This document shows positions 23,301-35,300 of a DNA stretch of 64,000 nucleotides, in pieces (the stretch's first letter is position 1; every line of letters begins with the position of its first letter). Source of the DNA: Toxonevra muliebris (lineage: Eukaryota > Arthropoda > Insecta > Diptera > Pallopteridae); NCBI GenBank assembly GCA_963691655.1, contig OY829326.1, positions 43,551,989-43,615,988 of the forward strand, given 5' to 3'. A program made the translations under genes and the position numbers. The notes beneath the pieces are model-generated. The model worked only from the letters and a program-made list of their open reading frames with translations, ran no database searches and was not told where the DNA came from.

Positions 23301-26300
23301 CATATGTTTGTATATGTGTGCCATATTGAGATAATAATGCATGACAACTACAAAAACAACAACACAAACATGAAAAATAGACGAATACTAACAACATAAT
23401 ACAGTATAAACCAAACAAGAACAACAACACTGTATGAGTTTATATTTATATTTGTATATGTATTGCGTTTGTTTCTTCTTTTGGTTTCTTTTCATTGTAC
23501 TTCTTCATATGATCTCTTTCTGCCTTCCCCCCAGGCCGATTTACCACCCTGGATAACACGCCTCCGCATGTGGGATAGTTATGGCACCTATGTCCCAATA
23601 AAGATGACAAGTGCAACAACAGGTCAACCCCCGCCCCCGCCGCCAGTTGCCTCCTCAGCAGCAGGTGGCAAGCCAACTACGCTGAATCAAAGCAGCTACG
23701 GTAATTATTACTACAGTCCACAAAATCCGAAATTGGGTAAAAATTTACGCGTGAACATCGACAATGCATGGAACCCTGTCGACACATACATTTACGGCCC
23801 CACACAATCAAGCATATTCAACCAAGAGAACAAATACAGTGGGTACCAGCATCCGCCGTCGGCTGCCGGTGCAGCGGCAGCAGCAGCTGCAGCTGGCAAA
23901 CATGCTGGTGTTGGCAGTTCTGGCAATTCCATCAGCGGCATAAAAGAAAGTCTCAATTACATTTCGAGCAAGAGCCCTAAGGAAACTGCAGCAGCAGCTG
24001 CCAGCTATGCCGCCGATAAAAATGCTGTCAACTTAATGAGCAGCAAAGGTAAACGGCGTCTAATGTTAGAAATTTATGATTACGAAACACCAAAATTGTG
24101 CGACCACACTGCCATCGGCGGTGGCGGCGGCGGCGGCGGCAATGGTGCTATGGGCGGCAACAAGCTGAGACCCTGCAGCCCATTGGAAAGTTATGTGAGC
24201 TCCGGGCGAGATTTGGTAAGTCAACAGCTACGCAATGCCATTCTATTTAATATATGAAAATTAATAGTTATTACTTATTACATGTAGGTACCAGTATCTA
24301 CTATATTTCATTATGAAATCTCCACAGCCATAGCCAACCTTTGTTGCCAATGACATGACAAATTGCATTGCATTCTTGTTGTTGCTGTTTTTTTTTGTTT
24401 TTGTTTTTAATGTAGCACTCACTAAACTTTTCCTACAAATAAAATATATATTGTTGGTGCATTACATGTGGTTACTAAAAATAAAAAAAATAAAAAAAAA
24501 CAACAAAAATATTGTTATTATTTTGACCAGCAGCAACCACAGCAGCAATATATATTAAAAAACAGCAACAACACCCATTAGTTAAATTTTACATTAGGTA
24601 CAAAAATTTGGAAATTTCTACAAAAAAACAAATGAAAAAAAAACGGAAACAAAATTAAAAATTTAGTCATTAAATATTAATAGAGTTTTTGCGGTTAGCT
24701 TTTTACAATTTGCGGTTGTTACATTTGGGGGAAAAATGAGAAATATGTGTTTATGCGAAATTGTTTAATTTTGGAGAAAGATGGCAACCAGAAGGTGTTG
24801 GATGTGCTGCAATATGCAAATACGAGTGCATACATACATAAATATTTATGAATGTTCAAATTTAAATTGTTAACTAACACACAGGATGGTTGAAACGGAT
24901 GAGTATGTATGTATTTACATGTGAATAAATATTTATGTAATACCAACTTTAACAGAGGCAGACAGGGTCATTGACCAGAAGCTTCTTGATGTAAAGAATA
25001 GTGTTTTCAAATTTTCTGTGGTTTTTGATATTGAATTACAAATACAAGTAAATTAAATTCTAATCTACTTTGCTCAATCAGAAGTTCTGCAAACCTTTGC
25101 ACGATTCCGAAATCTAGTTTGATAGTAAGTGGCTCGAAGGAATCTGTCCCAGTTATCGATTAAACTTTGCAAAAGTTCAGTATTTGCTCAAGTGATGCCT
25201 GTTTGTGATGTTAGAGGCAAATATGTAATCAATGAAACCATGGTAGGTGTCTATTTGTTTTTCTCAAGTAATTTAAATGCCATGCAAGTGTAAATACCAG
25301 ACTTGAACCCTCAGTGTTAAGGTCCAGCTTCAATCTTTCAAAGAATATGATACGAAAATTATATGCATGTTACATTGAGGATGCGTATGCTATAAAAAAT
25401 GGTTACGTAAAATCGTGGTATCGCTTGTTTTGGGATACTATTTTTCGACTATGCTATTTGCATTCTCTCTATTTATTTTAACAGAGTTATATGGTATACG
25501 TTAAGACCCTGTCATAGTCGGGCAACGTAACTTCATCATTTGTCGTGCTTTGGGTTCCTCAATTCGTTCGTTCTTCGACTTCCATTTTTTTCGGATATTA
25601 TTTATTATTATATATATATACATTACACAAAAATCTAGAGGGGTTCTGTTTTGCTGAATTCCTTTGTAGGGGAATGTTAAAACTTCAATTTCATTCTATT
25701 TTCTTTACATGTTTAAAAAAAAAAAAAACCTCGATTTTTGGCACTGTTTGCATGTTAATTGGAGCTAACTCAATATTTTTAGTTTTGGATTTTACGGAAA
25801 TTACATTATGTCTGTAACTTCAAGGTTAGTTTATGGTCGAACTACTTTTGGAAAGCTTGATAATGGTTTTTAATCTAGTTCCTGGTCTGATTTTGCGGTC
25901 TGGGTTTTAAAATTATTTTAAGCCTGGACTAGTCTGAATTTTAACCTGTTTTTGGCCAGACTTAATTTTGGTCTAAGTTTTGGTTTACTTTTGGTTTGTT
26001 CCTAGTCTGAATACAGGTCCGATATGTGGACTGCTTTTAGTCTGAATTTGGTATTAAATACTGATCTGCTTTTGCTATGAATATCGGTCTGCTCTTGGCC
26101 TAATTTGGAACTAAATTCATATAGGTCTGTTCTATGGTTTGATTTCGGTCTGAGTTTTTATATTTTTGGATTAGTTTTTGGCCTGATTTTTAAACGCGAT
26201 TTTATTTTTTTTTTTTTATCTATTTTCCAGTCTTATATAATTAAGTCTGGATAAAGACATTTTATATGTTCTACTATACTTTTTTGCATTTTATATTCCA

Positions 26301-29300
26301 ACAATTTTTCTGAATTATAAATTTTCTTACCATCGTTCCAAACAATTTATAAGTATTGATTCGGATATTAGCTTTTATACCCATAAAAATACTTTGTGGA
26401 TTTCTTTTCAAACTCACGTTGCGTGATACGGGAGAAAATAATAGCTCATAAAATATTTTGCAGTTATTTCACTAGCTTTTTCTATGTGGAGTTTGTCGTG
26501 AAGTTTCTCGTCGACTTGAACAGGGTGTAAGAGTCTAATAGACGTAGTGACTGCAACTCATTTCCTTCCAAATACCCAAACTAATACACTTTATTTAGAA
26601 TCGGAAATTCCAATCCTAATTATAATCCGCTGATTATTTTTACGAATATTTATGTTTTTTTTTCTTTTCTAAAAATGAAGATATTTTTATGTGTGAAGTT
26701 ATATTTAGTTTTTATTTGTATTTTATGTTTGTCGTGCTCCTTTTCCCCCCTTTTTTTCTTTTTGTTCGTCATTCATTGTGCAAAGAGCCGAAAATATAAA
26801 TGAAAATTCCACTAGTGCAAATTTTTGCTATTTACATTCATCGTGAAATTTCGCGACGGATTTAATCAAATTTAAACACTTGACTTCAACGAGCCAGAAA
26901 AACTAACGAACTTCGGGAATTGCATAATATGCGACATTTGCCAAATTCAAATTTACTCAGCGTTAACGAAAAATATACACAAGGAGTGGAGTCTGCGAGT
27001 ACAGGATACAAGGAACAGCGACGACTACGGCTATGTCTGCGACTAGCGACTATGACTACCTAGTTAGAGTATAAGGGCATATGATAACAAACGCCATACT
27101 ACTAAGTAAAGCTTATTTAGCCGTTTCAAGCGTATTTGCACAGCTTCAAGTCAAGGCATACATCATGAGAGGAGGCGGTGCATGTTAGAGCTGCACAAAC
27201 ACACACACACATACATCCGCCAACAACAGAAGTTAAATAGATAAAGTCACGATGGTTGCTGCAATGCCAACGCTAGTGCCGAGCCAACGCCAACCAACAA
27301 AATGACGTTTTATGAATGAGTGAGTGGATGTGTTAGTTTATTTGCGAGAGTTTGTATGTGTGTGTGTGTGTGTGTATCTCAAGTATCTTCTGCTTGTTGA
27401 TGGCGCGGCATGATTTTCAAGAGAAAACGAACAAAAATGGGTGCACTGTGTACATTTGTACACCTCCGTGCGATTTAATTAGGAGCTCGAATGCAACTCT
27501 TGAGCCACGATTTTGCCGTTGTCGTCATCGCCTCGTCCTTGAAAATTGCACATTCAACGCTAAGGGTGGAATTTGTTGAATTTGTGATGTTGCCAACCGG
27601 CAAATAACACAGAAATCGTAAAATTAATGTTTACATTCTCACAGTTGGATGCATTTGATACCAAACACAACAGCGAGATTTCGAGAAAAGAATGAAAGGA
27701 GGACGGGCGTTTGGTCATGCAACAAATATCAAATAAAGTTATTTAGATAGTAAAATGGAGTTATATGCGAATATAATAAAACTATCTGATTTTTTTTTCA
27801 CTTTTTGTGAAACGGAAATTACATCTTAAGATTATTGATTCGAGTGAATATAACTTAAGCATTGATTACTTTTGGTGGCATATGGCATAAAAAAAGTGTA
27901 CTACTGTATGCAAAGAGCCACACATACAAAAAATATTGAATTGGAAGCATTGCCATAAAAATATCGAGTCATAGTTTAAATATATGAAATATAACATGTT
28001 AATTTTCATTTCTTTTTTATTTTCTTACCTTATCTCAAAAATTTACTTCTGTGTTTAGACGATTAACAATATCTGACGTCAACATAAGTCGGCATTAGTA
28101 AAAATGGTAGACACTAACTTAACGCATTTTAAACATCTCTACGATATTTTGAAATTTCGCCAAAGATATATTTATTAATTTTTAGTATTTACATGCGTCC
28201 ATGACAGTAGTGCCAAATCAGTAGTTTTCCTAGCAAATCTGGTAGTATTTTGAGGGCCAACAGTTGAAATATTTATGTTAGTAGCTAGTAGGAATTTCTG
28301 GAAATTTTATAAAATCCGATGGTTGGAAATACTGAGACCCGTAGTTTGTAGGTATTTTTAGTTCTTTTTTATAATAAAGCAGGTTTGAAAATTTGTTTTA
28401 ATACTTTACTACTATTTTGTATATGCCCGTTCTTTTTTCAGTCTGGTTAAATAGAGAAAGACAGAACATCAGAAAGTATCGATTGTATTGATATGATATT
28501 CCAATCCTTTTAACTTATTTTGCTGCCGAATGCAACTGGTTTTCTTTGTTTACCTTATGTAAAAGTCGTTGAATCGTCTATGAACTTGAACGTAATGCCG
28601 GTTAAAAAAAAAATAATGGGAAACAATCCAGTTTTGGATTCAAAAAAATCCCTCCGGATGTGATAAGTAGAACAGCTTCCATGGGATTCGGACGATGTAG
28701 TAGTATTCTAATAGGATTTCTGTTCTTGTCTGGTAGGAAAGTCTCGCTCAGACTTGGCAACACTGGTATACTATCTTTGAAACTTGAATAAGTTCTCGCT
28801 GTTTCCCGATAGAAGGCGTTTCTTTTGCTTTTTTCTATCTCGCAGTACGGCAGCGAACTTCATCAGTAAGCTCCACAATTAGGCTCGAAATAACACTATA
28901 TTTAATTACGCCGGAGAATAAACAACATATTTTTTCATAGTACTACTTAAAAAAAAAAAAAAATCAATAAAATTCTTGTGGAGACTTACCGCCATAATGA
29001 CCTGCCGCTTCAAATGCTTCAAAAATAATGATTTTGATATTGAAGCTCATGCTCTGTATTTCGTGGAATCAGATGGTTGTACTGTATTATGAGCTAATCA
29101 AACCCAAGAAACCATCCCTGGAGATAGCTACCGATTAAAATGGATGCGCTTGAGCTGAGAATTGAAGACAACAGATATGGTAAATTGATTTTGCTGCATG
29201 ACAACGCTCGGCCACATGTTGCAAAACCGATTAATATCTACTTCGAAACGCTCAAATGGGAAGTACAACCCCATCCGCCGTATTCACCAGACGTTGCGCC

Positions 29301-32300
29301 TTTCGATTACTACTTGTTCCGATCGATGACACATGACCTGGTAAAGCAACAATTTCATTCTTATGAAGATGCTAAGAAATGGGACGATTCTTGGATATCC
29401 TCCAATGATGTGTCGTTTTTCAAAATTCAATGACAGGATATTTACTCATGTTTTTAAATTAAGCATTTATTTTCACGCGAAAACTTATTCAATTCCCCAA
29501 TAAAAAATCTTATATATTAAAGTATCATTTTATAACATCACCTAACCAAACTTTTTTGAAAAAAAAAAAAACCTTTTGCAAAATATGCCAATTTCGGAAA
29601 TGGGTCATATTTTCTACATTTTTTAGCCATTAACTTTTAAGCTAACGTTTTAAAATTACTTCACCCTTTACTTGAGAAAACGTGTAGTCTATAATACTGT
29701 GTACGAAGAGTTATGTATACATACTTGTGCAAAGTAATGCGGACAAGGCAAATTTTCCTCAAAAATGGTTTTAATTCATACAAAAATCGGAAGAATTAGT
29801 ATTTAGTGTGTCCACCTTTTGATTCTGCGAACGATTTGCAAGTGTTAAATATTTTCTCATCTCTGTACCACACTTCATTCACTGTTCGAGTAATTTGATT
29901 TCGTTTGCGCAATCCAAGACTTAAAAATTCTTACCTGGCAGATGGACCACAAATACACGATTGGATTGAAGCCCGGAAAACTTACAGGTCAATGATGATG
30001 AGTCCGATGATAAGCTACTTTCAGCAGCTCACATTCAGCATTCCGACAAATACCCCAAGAAATACCTATAACAGAAATGATGAACAGCGAAAATATCGTT
30101 AAGGTTTTGCAAGATTAAATGTTCCTTGAACTCTTTAAGACAAACTTGGTAAGCCCGATTTTTAAACAAGAACTGACACCCTGCCATTAATCCAAGATTG
30201 TGGAAATATTCTAAGCTGTTAGCGGGGTAAGCATTTTGGATTAGCTTGGTAGTTCGAGGTAAGGGTGGACACACTAAAAAAAATTATTTTATGACTCATT
30301 CTTTTGAAACTCGTGAGAAAATGTGCCTTGGTAGGATTGATTCTATTGATTCTTCGTCATTTCAGACAAGATTTGTGGTTGAGTTTATTTCAGTTAATAT
30401 TCTGTATAAGTTATATTATTCAGTATAAATCAGATTCAAACCCTTTCTTGTTAGTTCATTAGGCAATTGATGAGCTTAGAGTATAGTGATAAACTCATAA
30501 ACTACAATGCTTTGGGCTTCGTAACTGCAGAGAAATTGAGTAATCCTAACTCATTTTTCTAAACCGGAAATTTTTTAATTAAATTGAATTGAATTTCCAT
30601 TACTGCACCATTTTAATCACATTTTCATATTTTTTTCATATATCTTCTCTTTTTTGTTTCAGAAACTGGAATTTCATACTCACACGGGCACTGCACTTTT
30701 CCCCGCACAGTTTGCACTCAATTATGAATTTGTTGATACCGAACAAGGCGGTGAACCCTGGCCCGGTCGACGTGGTGAAGAACCCGTACCACCGTTATGC
30801 TCACGCGTCTTTCGCAAACGCAAAGGCAATATACAAGTGCCACGTAATGTGTTCCTTTATGGACGTGGTGGTGCAAAGAATGTCACGTGTCTGTATCGCT
30901 TTGAAGCGGGACAATCGGAACGCGTCAGACTTGTATTACACAATGTCTCATTTGGCGAGGGCTCCACCTGTACCACCGATTCGGATTTACATACGGGACG
31001 TCCACGTTGCAATCAGCTTGATCCTGAAGGACGTATCACAGAACTGCGATTATTCGACGTGCCCTTTCGTGATGTAAAAATCCAATTGGGCTGCTTCTGT
31101 GACAATTCAAGTGCACTCTACAATAATGCACCGCTGACATTCATCTCCAATTCAAGAATTATGGAGTTGAGTTTCACTGTGAGTCGCTTGAATATATCCG
31201 AAGATTTTGCAGATGTTTTCTTTTTTGCATCGTACGAATTCAAGCGAGTGAACGAATGTCGCAAACGATTGAAACTGAAAGGTTCCGGCGGTGAGGATGA
31301 AATTAAATATCCAATGAAATCTCAAGATTCTAGTTGTGAGGGTCTATCGTGGTTTATTGAAGCGCAAACGCTTGAACGGTCGCTGTTTGTACAGACGTGG
31401 GGTTCCTATCTACCGGTGGATCCAACATCAGAAGATGCTATGCGTTGTCACACCAAAAATCGTTTGATGGTCTATTCGGGAAGACCGCTCAAAGCGATGC
31501 GCGTGGTATGCCCAGCACAGAGCGGTCCAAGACCGACATCGTTGCATATCTTCTCGGAGGATTGGACAAACGGGCAGCCGCTGTTCACCAATAAGTAAGT
31601 AGACACTAACCTAGAATTATTTTAACACTTAATTGTACCACACTATTTTAAACAACCCCTTGAACTATGCAATGAATTTCAACTTTACATAGGTGTGCTG
31701 GGTGTCACATTTAGGCGCACTCACTACACGAAATACAAATTTAAAATTTTGGCAACGTCCAAGTTGTGCAATTACCCTTAAGGGTGTCATAAAAATATGT
31801 TTCCACATTGTAATACAATATTTTCATTTTATATTCCTGTGAATGCGTGTGTAGGTATATGTTTTTTACTAGATATGTATGTGTTTGTTTGTTACTGCGT
31901 AGTTACATGTGTGTTTTTAACAAATTTATGCCCCACAAGTCAACCGGACAGTAGTCAGAAGCAGCAATACCAGCAACAGCACAAGAAGCAAGTAAACTTC
32001 ATGCAACATTGCAATAAAATTTAATGGTAACACGTTTCACATGTGAAATCGAGCCAGCCACCACTACGGATTCGGGTTGGGTGGCTGTGATAACCTAAAT
32101 GAGAGTGGGTCATTAATGGCAATGGAACAAAACTCAAAAGTCGTCGAAAGCTGTCGTTTCGTTTATGTGTGGGCTTGTGAGCGTGGGCGTGGGCGTGTGC
32201 GTGCCTGTGAATGCAAAACGAACTCTTACAAAATTTTCGAACCCAATAATAAATATATATATGTAGTTAGAGTTGTAGCTGTAGTAGCTGGAATGTGTAA

Positions 32301-35300
32301 AGTAAGTACGTTCGGTTCAATGCCGTCAGAATCAGTATGGGGAATGTTCATTAAAATAGATTGTTTGCATCCTTCAGGTGCTGCTGCTGCTGCTGCTCTC
32401 CTTGTTGCCAGCGGTTGCTATTACACTCTTAATGAACATACAATATTTTCAGTTCAATGTTAACTTATTTCATTCTTAACACCAACATGCACGAATCTGT
32501 TTGAATGTAGGTATGTGTATGTATGTGTGGTCATGTGTGAATGTATTTGTTTGCTTGCAGACAGAAGGACCAACAGACAGACAACAAAACCAAATATTTA
32601 TTACATTGAATGAGGATGTTAAGTCGATAATTTACCAAATGCACAACCGGACTTTCTTTGTGCTTGTATGCATATTCTGTAAATGAGTATGTATGTGTAT
32701 GTGTGTATTATTGTATCTTATGTATTTGCGCAAACATAAAATATTTCAAAATATTTTTTTTTTTTTTTGTTACCAAGAAGAAGTTTTGACCAATGAGCAT
32801 AGATACGAGATACAAAGTCACCAAATTATTATGAAGTGATATAAGTATTTAACTCAATGTTTTACCGGATATATCTGGTTAACTAGTGTATTACCTTCCT
32901 ACCTTCCTGTCTATCCTTTATTTTCTTACTGCAATTTGTGAAACATTCTCAAAATTTAATTATGAAGTTTATCTTTCAGCAAATGTTTTCAAAATTGCAT
33001 GTAATTGTGAGAAGTTGTGTGAGTGTTGAGAGTGCGTGCGTGTGTGTTTGTGGAATTAAAAAAAAAAATGTTCTTCCTAAACTTTGAGTTTCTTTTAATA
33101 TCTAGATATTTAGATATCTACTTAGTTGAATTTATGCGAATTCATTAAGGAAATATTTATTTAATTTGGTAATACTTTTTTATATAACTATAAAAAATAT
33201 CTATCAAATACCTAGCTTTTATCCGATCTTAAAAGATTTTGCATGTTATATTGAATTTTATTGTATTCATATCAAAATGTCTACTAATATTACCGTTTCA
33301 AGATTTCACTTGTATGGTAGGTAACTATGCTTACCTCTGTCTGATTTTTGGTAATTTCTACAACAGTTACTTTAGAGTCTATTTTGAGACTGTGTGCATC
33401 GAATTCATTTTCATTTCCCAAGGGATTGAAAGATAAAAAAATGTTTGAAGTTAACCTTTCCCTGCCCATGCTGCCATGTATAGTCCCACAACTTTGGACA
33501 GTAATAGAGGCGCCATCGTGCCTCCTACATCCAAACCACAATATGGGTTTCGTAAATTTCAGCTCTCTGTATTTTTATGTATTAAAAAACGCCAGCTGTC
33601 AAAAGTTATTGCTATTTTTATGTGAAAAAATACGTTTTTCACATAAAAATAAAATAAAATTTTTGATTCTGTATAGCCGAAAAATATTGGCTGCATTCAC
33701 GACACTCATGAATTGCTTAACAGTTGCAGCTCATCAATTTTCGTGTCGTGAACATGCTGCTACTTTTTGACGTTAACTATTCTATTGTGAATAGTTTTTG
33801 CTATTTTTCGTCTTTAACAAAACCAACAACTTAAATAATGGATATAACTAATTTAATGTTTTTGCAAAGTATGTTTGACGATGGCGTTAATATGAATATG
33901 TTTTGTCAATTATGACAGCCATAATAAACAAAAGAATACATATAGAAAAATAGATAAACATAAGCCGCTATACAAAAATCATCCGATGAAAAGTATCATA
34001 CAAATTTTTCGCTACTGAAAATGACGCTTGCTCACTAAAAATGTTGCCATTCACAATAGAATTTTACAACTGTTTAGGAATTGATGAGTTTCGTGAATGC
34101 AGCCATTGTTTCTATAAATTTCACACTGAATAATTCGTATAAATTTGAATTTTTGATAATTTTACTCAATAATGTGATTAAAAAACACTTGATACTGCCC
34201 AACGAACCATATATAGCCCACTAGGTAATTTCATATTCTAACACTTGTAATTAAGATATTGAAAAAGTCATAGAACAAAACGCTTATTTACTAAAAGACT
34301 GTCATAACTCAAACAATGCGATTTTGCAGAAAACGCGTTTAAAGTTTTCAATTGACTCCCACTTTGCAGAAAAAAGAAGAATTCTAATAATTCTCACGCG
34401 CAGAGTATATAATATATTTATATGAAATTTTTACACAATATGAAGTGTGATATAATGAATAATTCTGCTTCATTAACTCAAAGATCGTGTTTTTTGACTT
34501 ATGACAGTCTTTTAGTAAATGAGCGAAATGTTGTTCAGAATAAAGAATGCTATCCCTTAATAGTTTTTTAAACAAAATTTGCCTTGTTGGGCATGGAAGG
34601 GTTAAAGAAAGAAATTCTATCTAATCAATTGTGTAAAAAATATATATATTATCATAAAAGAGAGCGGATCTTTGTAGTAAACTTCGTCGATCTAGCTATT
34701 TCAAGAAATATATCATTTAACATTTAGCGTTTGTTGGTTTTATGTTTAACTAGACCATTAAAAAACAATTAAGATTTTGTGTTCGGAAACTCAAAGATGT
34801 GGATTTTTTTTGCTGAAATTTCGAGACAAACCCTACGATTTTTATTCAAGGCTGGAGTTAAAAACTAATCGCTAATGACTAAGTCTCAAAACACAAGTTT
34901 TGTTTTGAGAAATCCAACTAAATTATCTGCCTACAAACCAAAATAAAATGCTGAATAGTTACACAGTGCAACACTATTAAAATTCCCAGCTTGTAATTTT
35001 TAGTTTCACTTGATCGAAAAACTTAAGTACATACATACACAAGGTGCAAAGTATAAACCAAACCGCATAGTAGTTATTTTGTATTTATGTATTCATTGTA
35101 AGAAAAAAGTAAAAAAGAAAAAATATGCGAGCATGTAAAAAAGCACTTAACTTTCATTTCATTTCATCATTTTCTTGCAGGCCTGTAAGTTTGGTACTCG
35201 AACCGATACTAAAGGAACCGGGCGATATTGCTTTCACGTGGCTGGAGATTCATCGCACCAAGAATGCCCTGCTCCAGCAATTGGATTTGCAGGGTAACTC

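Larger units (their letters stand above)
14388..23534 (+). other. Intron 1 of the CUB/LDLa gene (9.1 kb)
   Basis: Bounded by GTAAGT at 14388 and CCCCCCAG at 23534. It contains a mariner, SINE-like copies, a MITE-like inverted repeat, a LINE endonuclease remnant and a Tc1 fragment, each listed separately. The remainder is AT-rich with (TG)n at 14770-14786, (AC)n at 15104-15120, a T-rich/GTTGTTGCTG low-complexity region at 17500-17900, and CATA-type runs near 23000 and 23150. Confidence 0.8.
24216..30662 (+). other. Intron 2 of the CUB/LDLa gene (6.4 kb)
   Basis: Bounded by GTAAGT and TTTTTGTTTCAG. Besides the listed minisatellite, mariner and Tc1-like pieces it is AT-rich, with a (TG)n run at 27357-27375. 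A slightly GC-richer stretch near 27380-27600 was checked; its frames do not look coding. Confidence 0.75.
31595..35180 (+). other. Intron 3 of the CUB/LDLa gene (3.6 kb)
   Basis: Bounded by GTAAGT and TTTTCTTGCAG. It contains a CTG run at 32378-32398, (GTAT)n-like sequence near 32510, poly(T) at 32753-32769 and two inverted-repeat elements listed separately. No further exon is needed to keep the frame. Confidence 0.8.

Noticed and set aside
30589..31077. 162-codon plus-strand frame overlapping exon C
   Set aside because: It is out of frame with the CUB reading and spans the intron-exon boundary, so it is a shadow.
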